A stretch of DNA of 64,000 nucleotides from Muribaculum sp. (GTDB taxonomy: Bacteria; Bacillota; Clostridia; Lachnospirales; Lachnospiraceae), in NCBI GenBank assembly GCA_023663505.1, contig JAMPHH010000007.1, positions 1 to 64,000 of the forward strand. Reading direction: 5' to 3'. The notes under the pieces were generated by a model. The model had not been told where the DNA came from and did no database searches. It saw only the letters and a list, made by a program, of their open reading frames with translations. Of the stretch, positions 17,748-26,922 are shown piece after piece (position 1 is the first letter of the stretch; each line of letters opens with the position of its first letter). The position numbers and the translations under genes are program-made.

Positions 17748-18929
17748 ATGCTAGAATTATCTATTGCAACAGTTATAATGGCGGTCATCACCACGAATTT
17801 AATCCTGATATTGCTTACCGTCTGCCTGACCAACAAGAAGCTTTTGGTTCAGGCGGGTTATAAGCTATTGGCTATATTCGTGGTGTTTACCGTGTTGCGG
17901 CTTGCCTTTCCCTTTGAATTTCCGTTTACCATTGATTTACAACTACCATTAAATATTTCACAACTTTTCATTCAAATTCATGCATGGAGATTTTCTTTTC
18001 ATGGGAAACCCTTTTCTCTGTGGAATATTTTCACATGGATTTGGGCAATTGTTGCCGTCATTTTGATTTTAAAGTATGTTATTTCCTACTTCCAAGCCAA
18101 TTACTATATCATTCTCTATGGTAAAGAGCTTACCAATAAGCCTGTCTACCGAGATACGCTGGACCAGATCTGCAAAAACATGAACCGATCCAATCATTTT
18201 CGAGTGATTGAATTGCCGGGGATAAACAGTCCTATGCTCTTTGGTTTTCTCACCCCACGAATCCTCGTGCCGGAAAACATGGATTTGACAGAACCAAACC
18301 TGTCCTATATCCTGCATCATGAGTCTTCACATCATTTTCATCATGACCTTGCATTAAAGAGCATTGTTAAGATCATCACTCTGATATATTGGTGGAATCC
18401 TTTTTGTATTCTGCTAAACAATCAGGTAGATGTCATATTGGAGATGCGGAATGACAATGGAATTACTTTGACAGATGTTATCTTCACCGATGAATATATG
18501 CGCTGTCTGGTTGATATGACGACTGCCATATGCAAACGCGCACCCTTGCCGCAAAGCTTCACTATCAATATTCTCTCCAAGAAGAATGCTGCATTGAAGA
18601 GTCGGTTCGCATTGTTGACCAATAATCAGGAAAAGCCGCATTTGGCTATGAATGCACTATTACTATTAGCTACAGTAATGATGTACTTGGTTTCCTATGC
18701 CATTATTCCTGAAGCATATTGCAGAATAGACAATACATTGCCAGAACAAGTCCTAGAAAATGAAAATCATACGGTTGTATCCTTGTCAGAAGGGAATAGC
18801 TATTTTATCGATAATGGTAATGGAACTTATGACGCATATTACAATGGACGCTATATAGAAACTATTGACACATTAGATTTCTATCCTTCCGATATTCCTG
18901 TATACACAAGAGAGGAGTCTCCTGACTGA
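17748..18929 (+). CDS. BlaR1/MecR1-type M56 membrane metallopeptidase
   Basis: A 393-residue membrane protein. Four or five membrane helices surround a zinc peptidase domain with the HESSH form of HExxH (in LHHESSHHFHHD, about residue 190). No penicillin-binding sensor domain is present: after the last membrane helix (about 305-322) only about 65 residues remain, rich in Tyr and Asn (NGTYDAYYNGRYIETI). The input must therefore differ from beta-lactam sensing in classical BlaR1. It probably cleaves or inactivates the repressor encoded just before it. Confidence 0.88.
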   Translation: MLELSIATVIMAVITTNLILILLTVCLTNKKLLVQAGYKLLAIFVVFTVLRLAFPFEFPFTIDLQLPLNISQLFIQIHAWRFSFHGKPFSLWNIFTWIWAIVAVILILKYVISYFQANYYIILYGKELTNKPVYRDTLDQICKNMNRSNHFRVIELPGINSPMLFGFLTPRILVPENMDLTEPNLSYILHHESSHHFHHDLALKSIVKIITLIYWWNPFCILLNNQVDVILEMRNDNGITLTDVIFTDEYMRCLVDMTTAICKRAPLPQSFTINILSKKNAALKSRFALLTNNQEKPHLAMNALLLLATVMMYLVSYAIIPEAYCRIDNTLPEQVLENENHTVVSLSEGNSYFIDNGNGTYDAYYNGRYIETIDTLDFYPSDIPVYTREESPD

Positions 18930-18983
18930 TACCCTCCATTATAGTAACTATATTTTAGGGCTCATAGGATTGAGACAGGGTTC

Positions 18984-21900
18984 TTACTCCCCCATATCCC
19001 CCATCTCCTCCCTATACTCCAAGCAAATCATAGTAATATCATCAAACTGCGGCATATCTCCCACAAAGGCGTCAATATCCTCCTTTACCACAGCGAGCAG
19101 CTCCTTCGGCGGCAGCGCGGCATTGCGCTCCAGAACATTCCCCAACCGCGTCATCCCGTACAGCTTATTCTCCTGATTCGTGGCTTCCGTCACACCATCT
19201 GTATATTGAAACACCTTATCTCCCGGCTTTAACTGTATGCAGCCACATTTGTATTTCATCTCCGCCAATCCTGCAAGGACGAAGCCCGGAGCGATCACAT
19301 AGGGTGCGAACACGCCGTCCTTTCGACAGATAAACGGAATCTCATGTCCGGCATTCACATAGACGAACTCCCCTGTCACAAGGTCTAACACCCCTTCAAA
19401 TGCGGTGATAAACAATCCCTCCTGATTAGACTCGCACAACAGTTGATTGACCTCGGAGAACACCTCCCCCAGATCTCTCCCCGGCTGCGTGTGATCCTTG
19501 ATCAGGGTCTTGCCAATCACCATAAACAGAGCCGCAGGCACACCCTTGCCCGACACATCTGCAATCACCATGGCAAGATGTCTCTCATCAACCATAAAGA
19601 AATCATAAAAATCACCACCCACCTCCTTGGCAGGACTCATCGTGGCATAGATATCAATCTCCTGTCTGTCGGGAAATGCAGGAAAGGTGCATGGCAGCAT
19701 ATCCGCCTGAATCTGTGCCGCCACATTCAGCTCCGTCCCAATCCGCTCCTTCTCCGCCGTGACACGCTCCAAATTATGTATATAATCCTTCAGATCCACC
19801 GTCATTTTATTAAATGCGTCTGTCAACTCCCCTATCTCCCCGTCCGCCCTGACCGCGAGCTGATGCTCCAGATTGCCCGCACTGATTCTCCGCACTCCCT
19901 CCGTCAACTGTTCGACGGGTCGGACAATGGAACGGGTGATCCGCGATGTCACCACGGACACCGCAGCGATCATACACAGGGTAATAATGATAAACGCTAT
20001 GAACACACTCCTCATTTTCCAATCGATAAATGCCAAAAATGCATTGTTGCTCTCCGTGATTGCCTCCCCCACATGGTCGGCGGGCGCCGTGATCGCATCA
20101 TAATCCATCAGCACAAAAAGGTTCCAGCCGTTCATCTGTATTCCCGCATATCCGAGGACGAGCTTCTTGTCCGGATATATTTCTACCGCGGCTTCCTTCT
20201 CCTTCATGACAATCTCCCGCACCTCTGCGTCAAGCCCCGAAGCCTCCCTCTCTCCCGCTCCGGCAAGCTGCCTTCCCTCTTTATCCGTGATAAAGGAATA
20301 TTCAAACAGGTCGGAGCTGTTGGCGAATATAGCGTCACACAGGCTTTCCAGATAAATATCATAGGCAACAACCCCCTTGAGCGTCCCCGCCCTGTCATAT
20401 ACCGGACAAGAGCATGTGAGAGTGGATTTTCCCGAAAGCGCGTCCTGATACACCTCTGTCCAGTGTATATCCCCCTCACCCGCCGCCCCCTGATACCAAT
20501 CTCTGGTTCTGCGGTCAATCTCCTCGCCTGCGATATGCTCGTAATCCACCTCCACATTGGACAGCAGCATTCCGCTCTCCGACACATAGTAGAGCGCAGA
20601 TGCCTTATCAAAGGCTTGCGCAACGTTGTCTATCAGATCCCTCGCACCCCTGACCTGCATGAATTCCGTCTCCACCTCCTCCATGGATACGTCCGGCTGC
20701 AAATAAACCATGCTGTCCCCAAATCTTGAAGCGCCCACAGCTTCCCTGCCATACAAATCCCCTATATTCTCTGCAGTAAGCCTTACAGACGTCTCTATTG
20801 CCTCGATATTGCCGTTAATGCCCTCCGCATAGCTTACGGCGAGAACCCTGACGCTCTCCTTGGAGGTGTCGGTCATGATATCTACATTGGTCTCGTAGAG
20901 CGCGTCATTTTCCTCCTGCTTGGTTGTTATGATCAAGCCCTTGGTGTCCGCAAACTGCCATATCGCGATTCCGCTCACTATGATCACGGCAGCGGCAGAG
21001 ATTCCCATCGCCGCGGCGAATAATCTTTTGCCAAGCTTTCCCTTCTTTCTCTCCGCGCTCTCCTTATGGTTGACCACGGTGGTGACCGCAATATTTGAGT
21101 AGACGCTTGTAAATACGGAGAAAGGGTCGATTACGGGAATGATTGCAAGATAGATCAACACGATCACCTCACTGGGTATGCCCAATGGCGACAATATCAT
21201 ATCCAACATGGACACTGCCACGATCCCGGGGATTCCCACGATAGAAAAGGAATACATGATAGCCCCCATCAGAATGATCATCACTGTGTTCAGATTGATA
21301 TTCACATCATAAATCGTCGTTCCAAATACTGCTGCCACCGCAGCGCATATAATCACTCCGTTTTGAAAAACCGTTATCCCGATAGGCATAACCGAGCGGG
21401 AGACCTGCTTGTCCAAATGCAGATGCTCGGGCACATCGTCCATCGCCACGGAGACTGTCGCGATACAGCTGCTTGTGCCCACCGCAACAAAAAAAGTCCT
21501 TTTGATCGCCCTGATATGCTCCTTGACAGAACAGCCCGTCCGCTTCTGAATCACGCAAAATGACACGGCGACTACCACAAACAGTATCAGATAGATCAGC
21601 AAAACGACCTTAAACAGAGCCGTCACGATACCAGTCATTCCCTCCGTTTGGAACTGAACGGCGATCATGGTGTACATACTCAATGGAAGAAATATCAAAA
21701 TAATGTCAACCAATCGACAAAACGCCTGATAAATTCCCTCCATTCCCTTCTGTACTGCGCCCGCCTTCCGCTCGTCGATCAGGGCAAGCATAATTCCAAA
21801 CAATCCAAAAAACAATAATACCTTCAACGTGTCGTTATTCACAAAGGACACAAAAATATTGGTTGGAATCGCATTGATCAGGAAGTCGATCACTTGAAAT

Positions 21901-22331
21901 TCCTCCTGCGTAATCTCCTCTGCCTCGTCCTCATAGTAGCTGACCTCCGTAAAAAACGAGCTCTCCTCGTCATTCGTCCCCTGTAATTTCGTGACCGCCT
22001 GCTTCGTCTCCTGATCAGGTCGGATAGAATCCCTGAAGGTAAGGGAAAGGCACACCGCCAGACCCGCGGAAAACAGCAGCATCACCATCACCGCAGCCGC
22101 CCATCTTTTGAACAATCCCTTACAGTTTTCATGAAACAGCGCTCCGATATTCACTGCCACCGCACATGACACGATCGGCAGCACACACATTTGCAGCAGA
22201 TTAATATAAATCACATTTATGGGTGCCAGATAAGGCACGATAGCTTTGCCATAGATTGCCGTCAGGAATCCCGCTATAATACTGAGCAACAAAGTAAATG
22301 GGCTTTTCATGATTTTGATAAACAGCTTCAT
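18984..22331 (-). CDS. SLC1-type transporter / Cache / HAMP / SpoIIE phosphatase fusion
   Basis: A 1115-residue single protein with five parts. Residues 1-425: dicarboxylate/amino-acid:cation symporter (SDF) fold with GTSSCIATVSV (285-295) and, at the NMDGT position, FQNGV. Residues 438-460: membrane helix. About 470-755: extracytoplasmic Cache-like sensor (DRRTRDWYQGA, GVVAYDIYLESL). 773-850: membrane helix and HAMP. 880-1105: SpoIIE/PP2C phosphatase with the metal Asp residues in GGDFYD, ADVSGKGVP, YTDGVTEA and FDDIT. The phosphatase looks active. The altered NMDGT motif recalls, from memory, cystine (TcyP-like) carriers. It overlaps the binding-protein gene by 4 bases. No anti-sigma factor or STAS partner lies nearby. 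Confidence 0.93.
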   Translation of the reverse strand: MKLFIKIMKSPFTLLLSIIAGFLTAIYGKAIVPYLAPINVIYINLLQMCVLPIVSCAVAVNIGALFHENCKGLFKRWAAAVMVMLLFSAGLAVCLSLTFRDSIRPDQETKQAVTKLQGTNDEESSFFTEVSYYEDEAEEITQEEFQVIDFLINAIPTNIFVSFVNNDTLKVLLFFGLFGIMLALIDERKAGAVQKGMEGIYQAFCRLVDIILIFLPLSMYTMIAVQFQTEGMTGIVTALFKVVLLIYLILFVVVAVSFCVIQKRTGCSVKEHIRAIKRTFFVAVGTSSCIATVSVAMDDVPEHLHLDKQVSRSVMPIGITVFQNGVIICAAVAAVFGTTIYDVNINLNTVMIILMGAIMYSFSIVGIPGIVAVSMLDMILSPLGIPSEVIVLIYLAIIPVIDPFSVFTSVYSNIAVTTVVNHKESAERKKGKLGKRLFAAAMGISAAAVIIVSGIAIWQFADTKGLIITTKQEENDALYETNVDIMTDTSKESVRVLAVSYAEGINGNIEAIETSVRLTAENIGDLYGREAVGASRFGDSMVYLQPDVSMEEVETEFMQVRGARDLIDNVAQAFDKASALYYVSESGMLLSNVEVDYEHIAGEEIDRRTRDWYQGAAGEGDIHWTEVYQDALSGKSTLTCSCPVYDRAGTLKGVVAYDIYLESLCDAIFANSSDLFEYSFITDKEGRQLAGAGEREASGLDAEVREIVMKEKEAAVEIYPDKKLVLGYAGIQMNGWNLFVLMDYDAITAPADHVGEAITESNNAFLAFIDWKMRSVFIAFIIITLCMIAAVSVVTSRITRSIVRPVEQLTEGVRRISAGNLEHQLAVRADGEIGELTDAFNKMTVDLKDYIHNLERVTAEKERIGTELNVAAQIQADMLPCTFPAFPDRQEIDIYATMSPAKEVGGDFYDFFMVDERHLAMVIADVSGKGVPAALFMVIGKTLIKDHTQPGRDLGEVFSEVNQLLCESNQEGLFITAFEGVLDLVTGEFVYVNAGHEIPFICRKDGVFAPYVIAPGFVLAGLAEMKYKCGCIQLKPGDKVFQYTDGVTEATNQENKLYGMTRLGNVLERNAALPPKELLAVVKEDIDAFVGDMPQFDDITMICLEYREEMGDMGE

Positions 22332-23275
22332 CTCTCCTCCAAATCCTCCTCTCTGCGGAAGTAATCCCGATATCGCTCCTGCACGTCATCGACTGTGATC
22401 TTGGGAGCCGATTCCAGATAAAGATTGACATAATCCAAGAGCTGCCCCTTCTCTCTGGGAATGCCTATGCAGAACCTGTCCCTGATATCAGAAAAGGTAT
22501 ATGTACTGGTGTAAATCAACAGTTCCGGCTGCGCGATATATTTGGAATAAAACTCAAGCTCTCCGCTGAAGAATCCAAATACCTCCCCCGTCTTTGTCAA
22601 CCTGACAGCCGTGTCATAATCATCAACCTCCACGATCTCGCATACAGGGAAAAGCTGCCCGGCAAGCTCCACATGGGAGGTGCCCTCCACCACTGCAAGC
22701 TTCTCCTGATGCTTCTTCAAATAGGGGACGGGATTATTCCTGATATCATGTCTGACCATCTCCTGCTTATTGACCATAATGCCAAACTGCAGCTCCAAAT
22801 ACGGCTCCGAGAAGTCCACGTATTTAATTCTCTCCAAGCTATTGCTGTACGTGGCAATGACCATGTCCACCTCTTGATTCTCCAATTTGACAGTCAGCTC
22901 GTCATAGCTGTCCGAGGTTCTGTCAAAGAAAACCTCCACTCCCAAGGAATCCGCAATCGCTTCCGCCAGCTCAATATCTATCCCGTATAGCTTCCCCGTC
23001 TCGTCCTCTTGGAAAAAGGCGACCAAATCCTGCTTGGGTATCGCAACACGCAGCGTCCCCCTCTCGACAATATCCGCAATTTCAGGCGCAGTCCTTCTGT
23101 CGCCTGAACCGCTCCCTTCTGCCGCCAGCGCAGACGTTGATCCCTCGGAACACCAACCTTCCCCTAATGCCATACTGCTTATCACAATAAATGCGAAAAA
23201 CAGCAGCCTGACTTTTTTAAGTCTTATTTTATGTCTTTTTCCATTTTCTTCTCGTTCTCTCATTTTTCTCCTCAT
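22328..23275 (-). CDS. orphan amino-acid-type solute-binding protein
   Basis: Periplasmic-binding-protein fold of family 3 (PF00497), 315 residues. After a basic N-terminus and hydrophobic signal (about residues 24-40) comes the typical opening RGTLRVAIPKQDLVAFFQED, YGIDIELAEAIADSLGVEV, and MVIATYSNSLERIKYVDFSEPYLE. There is no clear lipobox, so it is probably secreted or held by its signal segment. No ABC permease or ATPase accompanies it; instead it overlaps the transporter-phosphatase fusion by 4 bases and probably presents ligand to it. An ATG at 23263 behind AGGAG is an alternative start. Confidence 0.9.
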   Translation of the reverse strand: MRRKMREREENGKRHKIRLKKVRLLFFAFIVISSMALGEGWCSEGSTSALAAEGSGSGDRRTAPEIADIVERGTLRVAIPKQDLVAFFQEDETGKLYGIDIELAEAIADSLGVEVFFDRTSDSYDELTVKLENQEVDMVIATYSNSLERIKYVDFSEPYLELQFGIMVNKQEMVRHDIRNNPVPYLKKHQEKLAVVEGTSHVELAGQLFPVCEIVEVDDYDTAVRLTKTGEVFGFFSGELEFYSKYIAQPELLIYTSTYTFSDIRDRFCIGIPREKGQLLDYVNLYLESAPKITVDDVQERYRDYFRREEDLEER

Positions 23276-23361
23276 TTCTATGCTGCCTTCTCATCATGCA
23301 AACCCTGCAGCAGTTCTGCCATATAACATCACGAGACTAAATCCATATATGGATTACCGAT

Positions 23362-24645
23362 TTACATTTCCGCATATCTAAACAAAAGCTCCCTGATGTC
23401 CGTTCCGGCTTGCAGAGCCTTGTGCAGCTCCTTCGCCGGATTGGTAAACCGCAGGACGCGCTCTCGCAGCGGCGTCAACAGAATCTCCTCGCCATATCCC
23501 CTCGCTGCCAGTCCTTCCCTCGCAATATCGAGCAGCTGATACAGCAGAAGCTTCATATCCTCCTCTGCGGCAATCTCTCTGCCAGCGACAGCCATCTCCC
23601 TCAGCTCCGAATTGGAGGCGCCGAGCTTATGGTCTGTCAGGAACCGCTCCAGTACCCTTGCCGCCTTTCGATAATTGTAGGCGATGCCCACATGAAAAGC
23701 CGCTGTCACAAAGCTGTCCTTTACAGGCTGAGTGCAGTCCCCCCTGACCTCAAGCACATGGTAGGAATTCAAGACAACGCGCTTAAAGCTCCTAAACAGC
23801 CTGATACGTTCCTGCGGGGTATCTTTATCCGCAAGATAATCAGCCAGTCTCGTCGGCTTTATTACATACAGTCTCTCCCCGTCCTTCTCCACGAAGATTT
23901 TCTCCCGACTGATCTCCTCCGCAAGCTCCTCCAAAGAAGCAAAGCTTTTGTCATAAATCCCTGTGTTGGGTATACCGCAGCTATCCCAGAGCCAATCCCT
24001 CACACAATAGTTGACCCTCCCGCCCTCGCTTAGACCTAACGAATTGGCGAACAATAGTCCCCTGACAAAATCAAGCCGATTAAACAGATTATAGGTTTCC
24101 AACAAATCGGCGTATGGCACGTCGATATGTGTCTGCACGGAGAACATATTGGGAAAACACTTATCAGGTCTCTTATCCTCGGTATACCGCTCCAAGTATT
24201 CCCTAATCATGGTATAAAAAGGGTCGCAGGTATATTCCACATTCCTCTCCCTGACGGGTCTTGTCCCCATTCCCGTCAATACGCAGTCATAAGTCCTGTA
24301 ATATTCCTGTGCCAGCTTCAGCAGCGGGAGCATACGCGCCCGCAGGGTGTGGAGACTTCTCTGCTTTCCCATGGACAGCTCAAGTAGTCCATAGGAATAG
24401 TCATAGGAGACACTGTCACCATCTTTGGAAACCCTCACATAGTAACCGTCCGTTCCCCTGAGCTCCTCCTGAAAGCCATGCTCCTCCATCAGCCTCGCGA
24501 GAAAAGCGGAGCCAATCTCCCTGAATGACGCCGCACCTCCCAGACATATCACAGGATACTCAAATTCCATGCCAATATAGCTGTATTCTTTTTCTTTAAA
24601 TGGATCGATCAGATATTCCTTTATGATTTGTTTTGCCCGTTCCAT
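23362..24645 (-). CDS. glutamate-cysteine ligase family enzyme
   Basis: A 427-residue ATP-dependent carboxylate-amine ligase. The family signs are YIGMEFEYPVI (GxExE metal-site pattern), YDYSYGLLELS, NMFSVQTHIDVPY and EVRGDCTQP. By family it joins glutamate's gamma-carboxyl to an amine such as cysteine; the acceptor is not shown here. No glutathione synthetase gene follows. GAGGAGGGAAG lies before the ATG. It leads a probable operon with the binding protein (86-base gap) and the transporter-phosphatase fusion, so its product or substrate may be what they sense. Confidence 0.82.
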   Translation of the reverse strand: MERAKQIIKEYLIDPFKEKEYSYIGMEFEYPVICLGGAASFREIGSAFLARLMEEHGFQEELRGTDGYYVRVSKDGDSVSYDYSYGLLELSMGKQRSLHTLRARMLPLLKLAQEYYRTYDCVLTGMGTRPVRERNVEYTCDPFYTMIREYLERYTEDKRPDKCFPNMFSVQTHIDVPYADLLETYNLFNRLDFVRGLLFANSLGLSEGGRVNYCVRDWLWDSCGIPNTGIYDKSFASLEELAEEISREKIFVEKDGERLYVIKPTRLADYLADKDTPQERIRLFRSFKRVVLNSYHVLEVRGDCTQPVKDSFVTAAFHVGIAYNYRKAARVLERFLTDHKLGASNSELREMAVAGREIAAEEDMKLLLYQLLDIAREGLAARGYGEEILLTPLRERVLRFTNPAKELHKALQAGTDIRELLFRYAEM

Positions 24646-24656
24646 GTGCTTCCCTC

Positions 24657-24697
24657 CTCTGATAGTGTCATCATACCATCAGAGTAAGGAATCACAA
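24657..24697 (-). promoter_or_regulatory. promoter with overlapping dyad, ligase-sensor operon
   Basis: On the minus strand, TTGTGA (24692-24697), 16-base spacer, TATGAT (24670-24675). A 7-bp inverted repeat CTCTGAT/ATCAGAG (24657-24663, 24678-24684) surrounds the -10 box and start site, where a repressor would act. A further palindrome GGTCTATTAGACC lies upstream at about 24726-24738. Confidence 0.55.
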
Positions 24698-24852
24698 GAT
24701 AATCAGGCTTAAGACCAGCCAGAAGGTCTATTAGACCAAGATATCAATAATCATGCCTTTCCGCAATCTGCGAACTTTCATGCGTGTTTTTACGCATTGT
24801 GCAGGCACAATATTCGCAAAACGAATAAATTCGTTTGTGAAAAATTTATTTT

Positions 24853-26136
24853 TCAACCTACACTCACTCTCAACAGATCATACTCCCTGACCTCCACAGA
24901 TTCCCCGCTTGCGGCGTCAGCCAGTCTGACATAAAGTCTCTGCTTTGCGTGGGGCGCGCTCTCCACGGGCTGCAGCTCCTCATCATAGAGCGCCTCCACC
25001 TTGACGGTCAGGTCGTTGCACTCCGGACGCATAACCTCGATAACGTCCCCCACACAGAATTTATTCCGCTGAGTGATCCTCACAAGCCCGTCCCTGCATT
25101 CCTCCACAATTCCCAGATAGGTGTACTCGCTCACATAGGTGCTGTTGTCATAAATCTGGTTCTCCTCACTAGGCTTGCCAAAATAAAACCCTGTGCTGAA
25201 CTGCCTGTAAGTACATTTTCCAATCTCCTGTCTGTACCAGTCCATATTGGCTCGGTACTTATCAGGACTTTCCAGATAATCGTCGATCGCCTTACGATAG
25301 GTGCGGGCAACCGTCGCCACATACAGCGCCGCCTTCATGCGCCCCTCAATCTTCATGCTGTCAATCCCCGCCTGTACCAGCTCAGGAATGTACTCTATCA
25401 TACACAAATCCTTGGAATTAAAGATAAAGGTCCCTCTCTCATTCTCATACACAGGCAGATATTCCCCGGGTCTCGACTCCTCCATCACAGCATATTTCCA
25501 ACGGCAGGGGTGCGTGCACGCCCCCTGATTGGCATCTCTCCCCGTAAAATAATTGCTGAGCAGACACCTTCCGGAATATGAAATGCACATCGCCCCGTGG
25601 ACAAAGCTCTCTATCTCCATCTCCTCCGGTATATGGGCGCGAATCTCACGAAGCTCCTCCAAGGACAGCTCCCTTGCGGATACCACCCTCTTTGCCCCCA
25701 GTCTCCACCAGAAAAGGTATGTTTCGTAGTTGGTGTTGTTGGCTTGGGTGGAAATATGAATCTCTGCCTCAGGCCAAGCCTCCCTCGCAATCACAAACAT
25801 ACCCGGGTCAGAAATAATCAGCGCATCTGGCGGTTCCGGCTTCATATGCTTCAATTCCTCAAAATACGTTCTCGCCCCCGCCAAATCCTCGTTGTGCGCC
25901 AAAATATTAGCAGTCACATAGACCCTTACTCCGCGGGTATGCGCAAAGGCGATTCCCTCCGCCATCTCCTCCATGGAAAAATTCTTCGCCTTGGCGCGCA
26001 GTCCAAACGCCTCGCCGCCGATATAGACCGCATCCGCCCCAAAGACAACCGCAGTCTTTAACACCTCCAAGCTGCTGGCGGGTATGAGAAGCTCCGGAAT
26101 ATGTGATTGAATATGCTCCCGTGTATTCCTGTTCAT
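24853..26136 (-). CDS. trhP: U32 family protein, tRNA hydroxylation protein TrhP-like
   Basis: By family this protein hydroxylates uridine 34 of tRNA (prephenate-dependent ho5U). The 427-residue product has the U32 signature ESFVHGAMCISYSGRCLLSNY and the cysteines of an iron-sulfur site (GACTHPCRW, KDLCMIEY). AVYIGGEAFGLRAKAKNFS and MKIEGRMKA are also conserved. It follows a trmR-like gene that would methylate the hydroxyl to mo5U, as in the yrrM-yrrN-yrrO string of Bacillus, where two U32 genes occur; here I see only one. The older label is collagenase-like protease. Confidence 0.88.
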   Translation of the reverse strand: MNRNTREHIQSHIPELLIPASSLEVLKTAVVFGADAVYIGGEAFGLRAKAKNFSMEEMAEGIAFAHTRGVRVYVTANILAHNEDLAGARTYFEELKHMKPEPPDALIISDPGMFVIAREAWPEAEIHISTQANNTNYETYLFWWRLGAKRVVSARELSLEELREIRAHIPEEMEIESFVHGAMCISYSGRCLLSNYFTGRDANQGACTHPCRWKYAVMEESRPGEYLPVYENERGTFIFNSKDLCMIEYIPELVQAGIDSMKIEGRMKAALYVATVARTYRKAIDDYLESPDKYRANMDWYRQEIGKCTYRQFSTGFYFGKPSEENQIYDNSTYVSEYTYLGIVEECRDGLVRITQRNKFCVGDVIEVMRPECNDLTVKVEALYDEELQPVESAPHAKQRLYVRLADAASGESVEVREYDLLRVSVG

Positions 26137-26258
26137 GTAAATCCTTCCTCATAATATTGTATACGTTACAGCGCAAAGTCAACAACCCCGCTGCAAGGCA
26201 AAATGCATCACAGATGTATAGGCATCAGGCTTGCAACACTGCAAGACACACGTCTGAC

Positions 26259-26909
26259 TCATTGCCCGCGGGCATATACGCTGAGCGTAACGCCATCTCC
26301 CACGGGCAATATTGTGGTGGTAAGCAGCTCATGATGGGTCAGCTCATACAAATATTCCCGCATACGGGTGTGAATGGTACGGTTGCGTCTGGTCACAGCA
26401 AAACGGGACTCGATAATATCCCCGTCCTGCAGCACATTGTCCGACACAAGCAGACCGCCCGGTGCGAGAAGCCGCAGGATATCGGGCAGGAAATTAATAT
26501 ACTGCCCCTTCGCCGCGTCCATAAAGATTAGATCATAGCTTCCCTCCAAGGTCTGCAAAAGCTCCGCGGCGTCCCCCTCCAAGAGCGTAATAACGTCGCT
26601 TTTCCCCCCGCGGGCAAAATTCTCCTTGGCAATAGGAATCCTTTTTTCATACTTTTCAATAGTGTCAATGTGACAGCCCTCGGGGGCATACTCACTCATC
26701 AGAAGCGCAGAAAAGCCGATCGCAGTCCCTACCTCGAGAATGTTTTTCGGCTTTACCATTGCTAATATGAATTTCAAAAGCTGCTGCGTGGATTTACGAA
26801 TCACAGGCACCTGATTCTGCACGGCATACTTTTCTATTTCATCCAAAAAAGGAGTGTTGCCCCTATCCATGGAATCGATAAAGGCTGACATTCTCTCATC
26901 TATTATCAT
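26259..26909 (-). CDS. trmR: tRNA 5-hydroxyuridine O-methyltransferase TrmR-like
   Basis: A 216-residue member of the COMT-like O-methyltransferase family. SAM loop ILEVGTAIGFSALLMSEYAPE, acidic TIEKYEKR, metal/substrate motif IFMDAAKGQY, and VSDNVLQDGD are clear. Next to trhP it should convert ho5U34 to mo5U34, as TrmR (YrrM) does in Bacillus. It starts 13 bases after the MltG-like gene. A caffeoyl-CoA-type small-molecule role is the alternative, made less likely by context. Confidence 0.88.
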   Translation of the reverse strand: MIIDERMSAFIDSMDRGNTPFLDEIEKYAVQNQVPVIRKSTQQLLKFILAMVKPKNILEVGTAIGFSALLMSEYAPEGCHIDTIEKYEKRIPIAKENFARGGKSDVITLLEGDAAELLQTLEGSYDLIFMDAAKGQYINFLPDILRLLAPGGLLVSDNVLQDGDIIESRFAVTRRNRTIHTRMREYLYELTHHELLTTTILPVGDGVTLSVYARGQ

Positions 26910-26922
26910 TCGCCTGCTCCCA

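Noticed and set aside
24720..24852. Possible regulatory RNA between trhP and the ligase gene
   Set aside because: It contains several hairpins (ATGCGT/ACGCAT, AACGAAT/ATTCGTT) but no known motif; more likely a terminator region.
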